The translations under genes were made by a program, and so were the position numbers. Below the pieces are notes generated by a model. It worked only from the letters and a program-made list of their open reading frames with translations, did not search any database and had not been told where the DNA came from. Shown piece after piece: positions 10,765 to 24,104 of a DNA stretch of 64,000 bases. The DNA is from Tragulus kanchil (taxonomy: Eukaryota; Chordata; Mammalia; Artiodactyla; Tragulidae): assembly GCA_022376925.1 (NCBI GenBank), contig JAIOJX010000025.1:142931301-142995300 (forward strand), given 5' to 3'. Within the stretch, counting starts at the first letter, position 1; every line of letters starts with the position of its first letter.

Positions 10765-12745
10765 AAGTTACATTTTGATACACTAGCAATAAACAATTTA
10801 AAAATGAAATTATGAAAATTCCACTTGCATTATCATTAAAAATAATAAAATACTTAGGAATAAATTTAACACAAGGAGTACAATACTCATATAACCAAAA
10901 CTAAAACAAAACACTGTTAAAACACATATCACCAAAAAAAAAAAAATAATCCCTTAATTATGAGTTGAAAGGCACAATACAAGTAAGACAATAATACTCT
11001 AAAAATTGACCTATACATTTAATAGAATCCTCATCAAAATTCCAACTACCAAAGCTTGATACTGAAAACTCAAGGAACCCAGGCTCAAAAAAATTTTTTC
11101 CCAAAGGACAAAGTTGGAAGACTCATACTTCCAAATTTCAAAACTTTGCTACATACCAGAGTACTCAAGATAGCATAGTACCAGTATAAGGATAGATAAA
11201 ATTATAAATTAAATAGAATTGACATTTTAGAGATAAATCTGTGCTCAACTTATTTAAATAAAGGTGCCAAAATCATTCAATAAAGACAATACAGTCTTTT
11301 CAACAAATGTTTCTAGGATATCTGGATATCAAGATGAAATTGAATCAAGTTGGTACCCTACCTCACTCTATATATAAACATTAACTTATAGTTGATAAAA
11401 AAAAAAACCTAAAAATCATTACTAAAACTATAAAATCCTCAGGAAAAATATACCTGTCAATCGTTGTGATTTTAAATAATTGATCTTGTGTCTTAGATAA
11501 GACATCAAAAGCATTAGAAACAACAGCACAAAAATAAGATAAATTGGATTTCATTGAAATCAAAATTTGGTGCATTGAAGCACAGTATTAAGAAAGTGTT
11601 AAAAGACAAACCTGTATCTGATAAGGGCCTAGTAGTCAGAGTATATAAACACCTTAAAAAAATCCAAAATGCCATGGAGTGGCTGAAGTGGTGTGTCCAA
11701 TTTCAGCCAGTGTTCTGGGGTGCAGGCACCCAGAGCCGGAGCTCTGCTACAGGAAAGGCCACTGCAATGGGAGGCCCACACAGGACAAAGACAAAGCTGG
11801 ATGAAAACAAATAAATGAAAGACTCATAAAAGGGGCCAAAAAAAAAAAAAAAAAAGTTACATTTTGATACACTAGCAATAAACAATTTAAAAATGAAATT
11901 ATGAAAATTCCACTTGCATTATCATTAAAAATAATAAAATACTTAGGAATAAATTTAACACAAGGAGTACAATACTCATATAACCAAAACTAAAACAAAA
12001 CACTGTTAAAACACATATCACCAAAAAAAAAAAAATAATCCCTTAATTATGAGTTGAAAGGCACAATACAAGTAAGACAATAATACTCTAAAAATTGACC
12101 TATACATTTAATAGAATCCTCATCAAAATTCCAACTACCAAAGCTTGATACTGAAAACTCAAGGAACCCAGGCTCAAAAAAATTTTTTCCCAAAGGACAA
12201 AGTTGGAAGACTCATACTTCCAAATTTCAAAACTTTGCTACATACCAGAGTACTCAAGATAGCATAGTACCAGTATAAGGATAGATAAAATTATAAATTA
12301 AATAGAATTGACATTTTAGAGATAAATCTGTGCTCAACTTATTTAAATAAAGGTGCCAAAATCATTCAATAAAGACAATACAGTCTTTTCAACAAATGTT
12401 TCTAGGATATCTGGATATCAAGATGAAATTGAATCAAGTTGGTACCCTACCTCACTCTATATATAAACATTAACTTATAGTTGATAAAAAAAAAAACCTA
12501 AAAATCATTACTAAAACTATAAAATCCTCAGGAAAAATATACCTGTCAATCGTTGTGATTTTAAATAATTGATCTTGTGTCTTAGATAAGACATCAAAAG
12601 CATTAGAAACAACAGCACAAAAATAAGATAAATTGGATTTCATTGAAATCAAAATTTGGTGCATTGAAGCACAGTATTAAGAAAGTGTTAAAAGACAAAC
12701 CTGTATCTGATAAGGGCCTAGTAGTCAGAGTATATAAACACCTTA
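10581..12745 (+). repeat. Direct duplication D3 (period about 1088)
   Basis: Copy 1 about 10581-11656, copy 2 about 11669-12745, 12 nt of A-rich filler between. The left boundary cuts the SINE in two, so copy 2 begins mid-SINE with no head and no upstream target site. Confidence 0.95.
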
Positions 12746-13345
12746 CATCTCAACATGAAAAGACAAATAACCTGCTAAAAATTAGGCAAAGGATTTAGAT
12801 AGATATTTCTACAAAAAATAAAAGAAAAAGATATACAAATGATCAATCAACATTTCGTCATTAGCAAAATGCAAATCAAAATTACAATAAGGTGCCATTT
12901 TGTATTCATAAGATGGCTATATTCAAGTAAATAAAAAATAACAAGTGTTGATGAGCATGTGGAAAAACTGAAATTCTGACCTATTACTGATAGAAGTGCA
13001 AAATGGTACAACTTCTGTGGAAAACAATTTGGTAGTTCCTCAAAAAGTTGACCATAGAGTTGTTCTTTGACATAGAAATTCTACTCTAAGGTACATACCC
13101 AAAAGAATTCAAAACATGCTCATTAAAAACTTATACACAGATGTTTATAGCTGTATGCTTTATGGTAGCTCAAAAATAGAAAGGATGCAAATGCTCATCA
13201 ACTAATGAATAGATAAGTAACTCACAGTATCAGTACAATGGAATAAATTCACTATATGCAAAAAAAAAAAAAAAGAAATGAAGCACTAACACATTACACA
13301 ACATGGATAGATCTGGAAAACATTATCCTACGTAAAATAAGATAG
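10773..13345 (+). mobile_element. Old L1 ORF2 C-terminal and 3' region
   Basis: Resumes the L1 after the SINE: ttttgatacactagcaataa, then cacttgcattatcattaaaa, aaatacttaggaataaattt; later gccaaaatcattcaataa and tactggtacaaa-like text. From 12840 come the conserved 3' blocks aaatgcaaatcaaaattaca, caagtgttgatgagcatgtg, attctactctaaggtacata and catggatagatctggaaaac. Divergence is high, with frequent stops. About 1.09 kb of the middle is present twice through D3. Confidence 0.8.
11669..11850 (+). mobile_element. Headless SINE fragment made by D3
   Basis: Same sequence as 10581-10764, lacking the promoter head; joined directly to D3 filler. Confidence 0.85.
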
Positions 13346-15429
13346 TTAAAATTCCTTACAGTAAATGATTCAATTTGTATAAAATATCCAGAATAGATAA
13401 ATGCATTGAGATGGAAAGTAGATTAGTGGTTGCCTGGGGATAACAAAGGGGAGACTGGAGAGTGACTTCTCTTGATACAGAGTTGGATTTTTATGAAGTG
13501 GTAATAAAACAAAAATTACTGTTCCACAATCTGACATACATACTAAAAATTAGTAAACTATACTGTACAATAGACAATTTTATGGTTTGAGAATTATATC
13601 TTAAAGGAGTAATTTGTCATTTTTATATTATATCAGATCTTGATAAAGGGTGTCATAACATACTGGTAAAAATAAAATTTGATCTCAACAAATTAGAAAT
13701 ATTTTCTAGAACATGGTACAGAATCCCAAATTATAAAATTAGGCGGATATAATAGTGTACAGATATAAAAGATTTATTATACTGTAATATGTCATAATGA
13801 TATACATACTTCTTACTATTCTTGGGCTCAGGGGATCCTAAAGAATGTGTCTCTTTGTTGTTCAATCACTAACTTATGTCTGTCGCTTTGTGACCCATGG
13901 ACCACAGCATGTCAGGTGTCCCTGTCCTTCACTATCTCCCAGAATTTGCTCAGATTCATGTCCATTGATGTAGTGATGCTACCTATCTCATCCTCTGTTG
14001 CCCTCTTCTCCTTTTGCCATTGATCATACACAGGATCAGGGTCTTTTCCAATTAGTTGGCTCTTTGCACCAGGTTGCCAAAGTATTGGAACTTCAGTATC
14101 GGTTCTTCCAATGATATTCAGGGTTGATTTTCTTTAGGATTGACTGCTTTAATCTCCTTGCTGTCCAAGGGACTCTCAAGAGTCTTCTCCAGCATCACAA
14201 TTTGAAAACATCAATTCTTTGACGCTCAGCCCTCTTTTCTCACATCCATACATGACTACTGGAAAAACCATAGCTTTGAGTATATGGACCTTTGTTGGCA
14301 AAAATAGAAAGGATGCAAATGCTCATCAACTAATGAATAGATAAGTAACTCACAGCATCAGTACAATGGAATAAATTCACTATATGCAAAAAAAAAAAAA
14401 GAAATGAAGCACTAACACATTACACAACATGGATAGATCTGGAAAACATTATCCTACGTAAAATAAGATAGTTAAAATTCCTTACAGTAAATGATTCAAT
14501 TTGTATAAAATATCCAGAATAGATAAATGCATTGAGATGGAAAGTAGATTAGTGGTTGCCTGGGGATAACAAAGGGGAGACTGGAGAGTGACTTCTCTTG
14601 ATACAGAGTTGGATTTTTATGAAGTGGTAATAAAACAAAAATTACTGTTCCACAATCTGACATACATACTAAAAATTAGTAAACTATACTGTACAATAGA
14701 CAATTTTATGGTTTGAGAATTATATCTTAAAGGAGTAATTTGTCATTTTTATATTATATCAGATCTTGATAAAGGGTGTCATAACATACTGGTAAAAATA
14801 AAATTTGATCTCAACAAATTAGAAATATTTTCTAGAACATGGTACAGAATCCCAAATTATAAAATTAGGCGGATATAATAGTGTACAGATATAAAAGATT
14901 TATTATACTGTAATATGTCATAATGATATACATACTTCTTACTATTCTTGGGCTCAGGGGATCCTAAAGAATGTGTCTCTTTGTTGTTCAATCACTAACT
15001 TATGTCTGTCGCTTTGTGACCCATGGACCACAGCATGCCAGGTGTCCCTGTCCTTCACTATCTCCCAGAATTTGCTCAGATTCATGTCCATTGATGTAGT
15101 GATGCTACCTATCTCATCCTCTGTTGCCCTCTTCTCCTTTTGCCATTGATCATACACAGGATCAGGGTCTTTTCCAATTAGTTGGCTCTTTGCACCAGGT
15201 TGCCAAAGTATTGGAACTTCAGTATCGGTTCTTCCAATGATATTCAGGGTTGATTTTCTTTAGGATTGACTGCTTTAATCTCCTTGCTGTCCAAGGGACT
15301 CTCAAGAGTCTTCTCCAGCATCACAATTTGAAAACATCAATTCTTTGACGCTCAGCCCTCTTTTCTCACATCCATACATGACTACTGGAAAAACCATAGC
15401 TTTGAGTATATGGACCTTTGTTGGCAAAA
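13171..15429 (+). repeat. Direct duplication D4 (period about 1127)
   Basis: Copy 1 about 13171-14303 and copy 2 about 14299-15429. The copies join directly with a 5-nt shared caaaa at the junction and no filler. Differences include a shorter A run at 14389 and two visible substitutions (cagtat/cagcat near 13221/14355; catgtc/catgcc near 13909/15035). Confidence 0.95.
13855..14298 (-). mobile_element. BovB LINE 3' part, cut by D4 junction
   Basis: Reverse-complement BovB: ttgttcaatcactaacttat, atgtccattgatgtagtgat, ccaaagtattggaacttcag, tctcaagagtcttctccagc, catccatacatgactactgg. Read on the minus strand it encodes the degraded BovB ORF2 C-terminus. Confidence 0.88.
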
Positions 15430-15745
15430 TGATGTGTCTGCTTTTTAATAGTTGTCTAGGTTTGTCATAGATTTTCTTCCTAGGAGCAAGTGCCTTTTAA
15501 TATTGTGGCTGCATTTATCATCTGTAATGATTTTGGAGCCCAAGAAAATAAAATCTGTCACTCTTTCCATTTTATTCCCCATCAATTTGCCACAAAGTGA
15601 TGTGACCAAATGTTATGATCTTAGTTTTTTGAATACTGAATTTTAAGCCAGTTTTTCACTCTCCTCTTTCAGCCTCAACAAGAGGCTCTTTAGTTCCTCT
15701 TCACTTTCTCCTATTACAGTGATATCATCTGTATATCTGAGGTGT
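14981..15745 (-). mobile_element. BovB LINE 3' part, longer copy
   Basis: Second D4 copy, which continues past 15429 into the rest of the element (gatgtgtctgctttttaata, then ggagcccaagaaaataaaat, tcttcactttctcctattac, gatatcatctgtatatctga). It is therefore the authentic genomic continuation. About 765 bp of the RT C-terminal and 3' region; multiple stops. Confidence 0.88.
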
Positions 15746-16346
15746 ATCTCTTTACTTTGACTACTAATAATGTTTAAAGTTTACAATTATTTTCTGAAAG
15801 AGTTTAAGAAGTTTATGAATTTTGGAAGAATTTTGTACTTTCTCTACCTTCTGTACTGTTTGTTGAATGTGTTCAATAAATGATCACATCACAAAATAAT
15901 GTGTAATAGAAGTCCTTTGCACATTTCTAGCTAAAAATGTGAGTACTTCTAATCAGAAATAGATGCAATGCTGAGTCCACAAACTCGGGAATTTATTTAA
16001 TTATAAGTAATTATTATTTAATTATAATTAACTAAAGTTAACTTATTTTCTATAACAGTTTAATTGCCATTCTTCTTCAAGTATGGTGTCATTTTTATCA
16101 TAGTCTATTCTCTGTGTGTACTACAGATTCTCATTTCCCTGAGAGTTCAATTCATGTTCTGGAAGGTTTACATCATGCTGAGGAGTTAGGTATGAATATC
16201 TGGTTTTTAATGCCACCCAGCTGTTACTAGAATGTAATTTCTGCAAAAGCAGAAATTCTGAGTACTTTGATCACTGCTGCTATGCCTCACAATCGATAAA
16301 AATATTTGGAACATAACAGAGGTTCAATAGATAATTATACAATTAA
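15746..16346. other. AT-rich unique DNA
   Basis: No recognised element. Contains a TAATTA-rich block near 16000-16040. Confidence 0.4.
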
Positions 16347-16984
16347 TAATGTCTATGTCAATCTCCCTTGATGACCATTGTTCTTACTGATTCTCCATTA
16401 CTGGAATATAAAGTACTATTTTCAGTGTACCTACAGGAAAAGTTTTGGGACATTCTCTGAATCTTTTCAGGTCTTATATGCCTACAGTTATCACAATTTC
16501 TTTTTTGATCTCTGCATTCAACCATCTCCCAAGGGCTCTTCACAGGAAATGAGAAACAGGTTTCTTTTATGCTTGAATATCAGAAGTTTATCTGGGATTT
16601 GACCAAAGAAAAGAGCACAGAACCCCTTTCTCGAACATTCAATACCACTTGCTTCACCCTATGTCGTTCCTGCTCCAGGAATCCTATTCTCCTCTAGGCT
16701 GTTTGGAAAGAGATTGTGAGAAGGGAGCTTCTTGTCAGGAATAACAGCACCTGGCTCTTAATTTTTAAAAAAAAAAAATTATATACTTCGTTTTATTCCT
16801 TTTTGGGTATAGTCTTTTGAAAATTAAAGTTTCAACAGTAACTCATCTTCAGTTACTTTTTTCCCTCTCATATTCTAATATTGAGCCAATGAGTAAGATT
16901 GCCAGACTACTTAAATGTGAGAAAGGCAAAGACCATAAAACTTCAAGTGAGAAATATTAAATAAGTACATTTTAATAAATATAA

Positions 16985-17200
16985 GGACTTCCCTGGTGGC
17001 TAATATGATAAAGAATTTTCCTGTAATGCAGGAGACACAGGTTCTATCCCTGGGATGGGAAGATCCCCTGGAAAAAAAAATAGCAACCCAATCCAGTATT
17101 CTCACCTTGAGAATGCTATGGAAGAGAAACCTGGTGGGTCACAGTCCATCATGGGGTCCCAAACAGTCAGACATGACTGAGTGACTGACATTTTCACTTT
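16985..17200 (+). mobile_element. Bov-tA SINE
   Basis: Head ggacttccctggtggcta, atgcaggagacacaggttct, ccctgggatgggaagatccc, then the Bov-A body (agcaacccaatccagtattc, aaacctggtgggtcacagtc, agacatgactgagtgactga) ending in ttttcacttt. Confidence 0.92.
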
Positions 17201-18091
17201 AATTATATTTTTGTATACAGTAACATATACAGGTATATCACTGCTTGAGCCAGAGGCAAAAGGTGAATGTAATAATCTAAAACACTGATGTATAAAACCA
17301 TGTCTAAATTATGAAATCCTAAGTCATTTTAGGTGCTTTTGCAACTTTATTAAAGAAAATTTAATTAGGTTACACAGTTAAAAGAAGATAATTGAGGTAC
17401 ATGTTAACTATGATTAAAAAATCTGAAAATTTGGAACATTTCTGTAATTCATTTAATGTCTATGTCAATCTCCCTTGATGACCATTGTTCTTACTGATTC
17501 TCCATTACTGGAATATAAAGTACTATTTTCAGTGTACCTACAGGAAAAGTTTTGGGACATTCTCTGAATCTTTTCAGGTCTTATATGCCTACAGTTATCA
17601 CAATTTCTTTTTTGATCTCTGCATTCAACCATCTCCCAAGGGCTCTTCACAGGAAATGAGAAACAGGTTTCTTTTATGCTTGAATATCAGAAGTTTATCT
17701 GGGATTTGACCAAAGAAAAGAGCACAGAACCCCTTTCTCGAACATTCAATACCACTTGCTTCACCCTATGTCGTTCCTGCTCCAGGAATCCTATTCTCCT
17801 CTAGGCTGTTTGGAAAGAGATTGTGAGAAGGGAGCTTCTTGTCAGGAATAACAGCACCTGGCTCTTAATTTTTAAAAAAAAAAAATTATATACTTCGTTT
17901 TATTCCTTTTTGGGTATAGTCTTTTGAAAATTAAAGTTTCAACAGTAACTCATCTTCAGTTACTTTTTTCCCTCTCATATTCTAATATTGAGCCAATGAG
18001 TAAGATTGCCAGACTACTTAAATGTGAGAAAGGCAAAGACCATAAAACTTCAAGTGAGAAATATTAAATAAGTACATTTTAATAAATATAA

Positions 18092-18307
18092 GGACTTCCC
18101 TGGTGGCTAATATGATAAAGAATTTTCCTGTAATGCAGGAGACACAGGTTCTATCCCTGGGATGGGAAGATCCCCTGGAAAAAAAAATAGCAACCCAATC
18201 CAGTATTCTCACCTTGAGAATGCTATGGAAGAGAAACCTGGTGGGTCACAGTCCATCATGGGGTCCCAAACAGTCAGACATGACTGAGTGACTGACATTT
18301 TCACTTT
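18092..18307 (+). mobile_element. Bov-tA SINE, D5 second copy
   Basis: Same as 16985-17200 shifted by 1107. A third, 5'-truncated piece of the same SINE lies at 19360-19402 from D6. Confidence 0.92.
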
Positions 18308-18545
18308 AATTATATTTTTGTATACAGTAACATATACAGGTATATCACTGCTTGAGCCAGAGGCAAAAGGTGAATGTAATAATCTAAAACACTGATGTAT
18401 AAAACCATGTCTAAATTATGAAATCCTAAGTCATTTTAGGTGCTTTTGCAACTTTATTAAAGAAAATTTAATTAGGTTACACAGTTAAAAGAAGATAATT
18501 GAGGTACATGTTAACATGGGAATATCTGCTCCTTATTCAGGAATC

Positions 18546-18744
18546 GTTTGTGCTCAGTCGTATCTGGATCCTTGCGACCCTTTGGACAGAAGCCCACCAG
18601 GCTCCTCTGTCCACGGGATTTCCCGGGTGAGAGTACTGGAGTGGGCTGACATTTCCTACTACAGGAGACTTTTCCAACCCAGGGATCTCCTGAGTCTCCT
18701 GCATTGCAGGAAGATTCTTAACTACAGAATGGAATAGGGGAAGC
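18546..18744 (-). mobile_element. Bov-tA / Bov-A SINE
   Basis: Reverse-complement Bov-A body: gtgctcagtcgtatctggat, aggctcctctgtccacggga, gagtactggagtgggctgac, ccaacccagggatctcctga, gtctcctgcattgcaggaag, ending near the tRNA head (ggggaagcc). Confidence 0.9.
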
Positions 18745-19640
18745 CTCATTCAGTAATTAACTCCCTGTTAATTAAGTTGGAGAAGGAGTGTCCAAAATAA
18801 GGCTAAGATGTAGATTCCCTGGTACTCTTCTGCCAAGGGAAAGCCCGAAAAGATGTGTTTTATAGAGCGTCCTGTATTCCATAATAAGGAGTGTGAACTA
18901 CGTCTTATATCAGGTAGTAAACAAAGAGTCATCTTGCTTAGTCAACATTGACTTTATTTTCATTAAAAGTACCAACAAAGACTTCACTCTGCTTTCTATT
19001 TATCCTTGGTACTCCTCAGCAATGTCTTTCATTTCATATTTTCAAGCAATTTAAAATACCATGAAACTGGCCTTCCTTTACACTTAAGGAGGGTTATTAT
19101 CTCAGTAATCTGATCACTTATACCTGCTTATTCAAGAATGAACACTATTAAGTTAATACATAGCTCTAAGCTCTACTTTATTATATCTTTGTCTTTTCAT
19201 ACTTGTGCTCAGTAGATTGTACTTCAAACCAGATAAATAACTCAGAGCTATGATTTTGGAACCTTTCTCATCAATAAGAGTGATATTTTAACATACTTGA
19301 GATCATGTTTCATACTCCATATTTGGCTGCACACTGAACACCATGAAAACGGGATTTTCCCCAAACAGTCAGACATGACTGAGTGACTGACATTTTCACT
19401 TTAATTATATTTTTGTATACAGTAACATATACAGGTATATCACTGCTTGAGCCAGAGGCAAAAGGTGAATGTAATAATCTAAAACACTGATGTATAAAAC
19501 CATGTCTAAATTATGAAATCCTAAGTCATTTTAGGTGCTTTTGCAACTTTATTAAAGAAAATTTAATTAGGTTACACAGTTAAAAGAAGATAATTGAGGT
19601 ACATGTTAACATGGGAATATCTGCTCCTTATTCAGGAATC

Positions 19641-19839
19641 GTTTGTGCTCAGTCGTATCTGGATCCTTGCGACCCTTTGGACAGAAGCCCACCAGGCTCC
19701 TCTGTCCACGGGATTTCCCGGGTGAGAGTACTGGAGTGGGCTGACATTTCCTACTACAGGAGACTTTTCCAACCCAGGGATCTCCTGAGTCTCCTGCATT
19801 GCAGGAAGATTCTTAACTACAGAATGGAATAGGGGAAGC
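19641..19839 (-). mobile_element. Bov-tA / Bov-A SINE, D6 second copy
   Basis: Same element as 18546-18744 displaced by the D6 period. Confidence 0.9.
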
Positions 19840-20451
19840 CTCATTCAGTAATTAACTCCCTGTTAATTAAGTTGGAGAAGGAGTGTCCAAAATAAGGCTA
19901 AGATGTAGATTCCCTGGTACTCTTCTGCCAAGGGAAAGCCCGAAAAGATGTGTTTTATAGAGCGTCCTGTATTCCATAATAAGGAGTGTGAACTACGTCT
20001 TATATCAGGTAGTAAACAAAGAGTCATCTTGCTTAGTCAACATTGACTTTATTTTCATTAAAAGTACCAACAAAGACTTCACTCTGCTTTCTATTTATCC
20101 TTGGTACTCCTCAGCAATGTCTTTCATTTCCTATTTTCAAGCAATTTAAAAATACCATGAAACTGGCCTTCCTTTACACTTAAGGAGGGTTATTATCTCA
20201 GTAATCTGATCACTTATACCTGCTTATTCAAGAATGAACACTATTAAGTTAATACATAGCTCTAAGCTCTACTTTATTATATCTTTGTCTTTTCATACTT
20301 GTGCTCAGTAGATTGTACTTCAAACCAGATAAATAACTCAGAGCTATGATTTTGGAACCTTTCTCATCAATAAGAGTGATATTTTAACATACTTGAAGAT
20401 CTCCTATTGCCTTAATCATACTCCATATTTGGCTGCACACTGAACACCATG

Positions 20452-21815
20452 TGAAACTGATCTTATTTGTGAATAAAGTTACTAGCCTGCAAAATGCAAA
20501 GTAAGTTTGACTATCTCTAAAGATGATTGACTAAAAGAAATCATTAATTTAATTGGTTAAACAATATTTTAAATGATTGACTAAAACAAATATAATTTTA
20601 TATAATCTCATGAATATATATTATAAAGATACTGCTAAAACAAAAATAATTTTATATAATCTCATGAATATATATTATAAAGATACTGCTAGGTCCACAA
20701 AGCCTATTTATCTCATGTTATTTCTCTCCTAAATTTTAAAAAAGAAAATATGCTAGTCTGATAAGGAACAAATGTAAAAGTAGTACAAATTAGCCACAAA
20801 AGCAGTTTATGCAGTTTAATTAGAAAGGCAAGTGCACCACTTACTGAGATCTAAATATTATAGTCCTCTCCTCATTTATTTATGCTCTATTGCAATTGTA
20901 TATTTCTAGATTTACAGTAATAGCCTGATTGAGAAAGTACAGGGACTCTGAAATTTTAATTGCTATAATTTCATATAGTTTCTGTTAATAAATATATATA
21001 TCAATAATTTAATTCATACTTAGGTCAACTAATATCTTGCCACATTATGTATTCCAGGTGGTGTATTAAGAATAAACTCCTAGAAGTCAGAGTATGGCAA
21101 GCTCAATCACTTCTGAAAGGACATTGTAATGTCCCCAAATCTCAGTAAGAATATAGAATGTCAAAATTGGGAGTAGACATCACTTTTTTTTCTAAGCAAA
21201 TATTTTGAAAAGAAGCCCTAGGGAAAAAAGCATTTGGATGTCAATTTAGAACAGGTGGACAAGACAACAGGGGAGCTCTATCAGACAGGAGCCAGCGCAG
21301 AGGCAGTAATGGACAGGGCTGCTATTACGGTACACAGTGCCCATCAATTAACTCCTCAAAGAATTAAAGTCACAGCACTAATAAATACCAGAGACTCTTT
21401 TGAAAAGCAGCAGTTCTGGCATATGAGATACAGTGCTTAATTACCAGGAAATTACAGAGTAAAATTCTACTAGACTTTTATCTTAAATTTGAAACTCTTT
21501 GAAACCAGACTCCTATTTTAATAACTTCTTTTCCCATCTTTTTTCCCCACTCCTTAAAGGCATTCAAGAAACTGTAAGAAGCATGATGGTAGTATCAATC
21601 ATAATATTGTCACTCTTCTATTCTAGCCATAGTTTAAATGACGAGCTTTCCTAATCTAATTATATAAATGATAACTACCTATAAAATAGCAATTAATTCT
21701 CAGAAGCACCTGTAAAGATGGACATGCACTCAAGAAGTCAACTGAATTCACTGAAATCAATGATAGGCAATGCTTAAAGTAAGCTTTGCACTGGGGCCTA
21801 AGTTTATAAACTTCC
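20452..21815. other. AT-rich unique DNA
   Basis: No recognised gene or SINE/LINE except a 54-bp tandem repeat at 20582-20690, listed separately. Confidence 0.4.
20582..20690 (+). repeat. 54-bp tandem repeat, two units
   Basis: Two adjacent units, each containing taatctcatgaatatatatt and aaagatactgct; the units differ by about one base (aaatataatt versus aaaataatt). Confidence 0.9.
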
Positions 21816-24104
21816 TAAATATGGTTGAATAATGGACTTTACTTGTTTTTTTAGAGGTAATGGCGAAGGATGTGACTAGTTAATGACTTGATTTTCATCA
21901 CAATGAAAGCAGACATGATTAGATTTTGTAATATTTAATATCTTTAAATAGACAAAATACTATTTTGACGGTAAGGTAAATGACATGTAAATTAAAAAAA
22001 AATGGTCAGTCTCTCTTTCACTTAGCTCTGTCATATCAGAGTCAAATATTTTATGCACATAGACTCTGTGACCAATGAGTTACTGATTCCATGAATGTAG
22101 AGAAAAGAATTAATTACATGCACCAGGGCAACTCTGAAAATCTGTGTGCTAGCATTGATTCTAAACAAGGGCAATTTCACCCCTCCCAGGAGAATATTTG
22201 ACAACATCTGGAGAGACACTTGATTGTCACAATTTGGGGTTTGGTGGAGAGGGTCTTATTTCTTATATCTAATGGGTAGAAAATCGAGATACTGCTAAAC
22301 ATTCTATAGTTGATCAGAAAGTCCCCTACAACAATCATTTGCCCATAATGTTAATAGTACCATCATGTGTGATACACAGAAACAAAAAAAAATATTAAAG
22401 TCAAGCCAGCAGCATTACAGAACAGAGACAAAGACATAATGAACCATGCTTGAATATGTATTGATTATATAGAATTGACATTAATATATGTTAACTACAT
22501 TAAAATCCATATTGTGAGAATCTGAGAAATTATTATTTTAGAGATAATTAGATACATACTTGGAGTACTTGTAGGATAGATACATACCTGTTTTAAAAAG
22601 TATGTCTGCTAGAATTCCACCTAAACTATTTCAAGTATCCCTTTTTCTCTTTTTCTATAATTTATGTATTCCTAATAAGGGACATTTTACAGCAATCAGT
22701 AGTTCTTGTCAAAAATTTTGGCAGTAATGTGGAGACAAACTTGTGAACTTGAACGGACCACTGAGACATCACATCATTAATTTATCAACTAATGAGGCTT
22801 TATTCTATCGGCTATGACCTTTGGTTTATCAGAAAGAATTTGAATCCTATTGTCTTGAACTGGAAGCTCTCATATTCCCACTGTGGAAATACTGGTTTGA
22901 ATCTGACTCTGGAGAGGAGTAGTCTTTTATTACAAGACAAAAAACAACGTATCTCCATTAAATATGGTTGAATAATGGACTTTACTTGTTTTTAGAGGTA
23001 ATGGCGAAGGATGTGACTAGTTAATGACTTGATTTTCATCACAATGAAAGCAGACATGATTAGATTTTGTAATATTTAATATCTTTAAATAGACAAAATA
23101 CTATTTTGACGGTAAGGTAAATGACATGTAAATTAAAAAAAAATGGTCAGTCTCTCTTTCACTTAGCTCTGTCATATCAGAGTCAAATATTTTATGCACA
23201 TAGACTCTGTGACCAATGAGTTACTGATTCCATGAATGTAGAGAAAAGAATTAATTACATGCACCAGGGCAACTCTGAAAATCTGTGTGCTAGCATTGAT
23301 TCTAAACAAGGGCAATTTCACCCCTCCCAGGAGAATATTTGACAACATCTGGAGAGACACTTGATTGTCACAATTTGGGGTTTGGTGGAGAGGGTCTTAT
23401 TTCTTATATCTAATGGGTAGAAAATCGAGATACTGCTAAACATTCTATAGTTGATCAGAAAGTCCCCTACAACAATCATTTGCCCATAATGTTAATAGTA
23501 CCATCATGTGTGATACACAGAAACAAAAAAAAATATTAAAGTCAAGCCAGCAGCATTACAGAACAGAGACAAAGACATAATGAACCATGCTTGAATATGT
23601 ATTGATTATATAGAATTGACATTAATATATGTTAACTACATTAAAATCCATATTGTGAGAATCTGAGAAATTATTATTTTAGAGATAATTAGATACATAC
23701 TTGGAGTACTTGTAGGATAGATACATACCTGTTTTAAAAAGTATGTCTGCTAGAATTCCACCTAAACTATTTCAAGTATCCCTTTTTCTCTTTTTCTATA
23801 ATTTATGTATTCCTAATAAGGGACATTTTACAGCAATCAGTAGTTCTTGTCAAAAATTTTGGCAGTAATGTGGAGACAAACTTGTGAACTTGAACGGACC
23901 ACTGAGACATCACATCATTAATTTATCAACTAATGAGGCTTTATTCTATCGGCTATGACCTTTGGTTTATCAGAAAGAATTTGAATCCTATTGTCTTGAA
24001 CTGGAAGCTCTCATGTTCCCACTGTGGAAATACTGGTTTGAATCTGACTCTGGAGAGGAGTAGTCTTTTATTACAAGACAAAAAACAACGTATCTCCATT
24101 AAAT
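21816..24104 (+). repeat. Direct duplication D7 (period about 1142)
   Basis: Copy 1 about 21816-22963, copy 2 about 22959-24104, joined directly with a 5-nt shared taaat. No recognised repeat family inside. The T run near 21848 and a C/T substitution near 22873/24014 distinguish the copies. Confidence 0.95.

Larger units (their letters stand above)
16347..18515 (+). repeat. Direct duplication D5 (period 1107)
   Basis: Copy 1 about 16347-17408, copy 2 about 17454-18515, with about 45 nt of AT-rich filler. Its right part overlaps the left part of D6, so 17158-17408, 18265-18515 and 19360-19610 are three copies of one stretch. Confidence 0.95.
18265..20451 (+). repeat. Direct duplication D6 (period 1095-1106)
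   Basis: Copy 1 about 18265-19345, copy 2 about 19360-20451, 14 nt filler. Near the end of copy 1 (19300-19320) about 10-20 nt are scrambled relative to copy 2 before identity resumes at tcatactccatatttggc. This looks like a low-quality read end. Confidence 0.92.
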
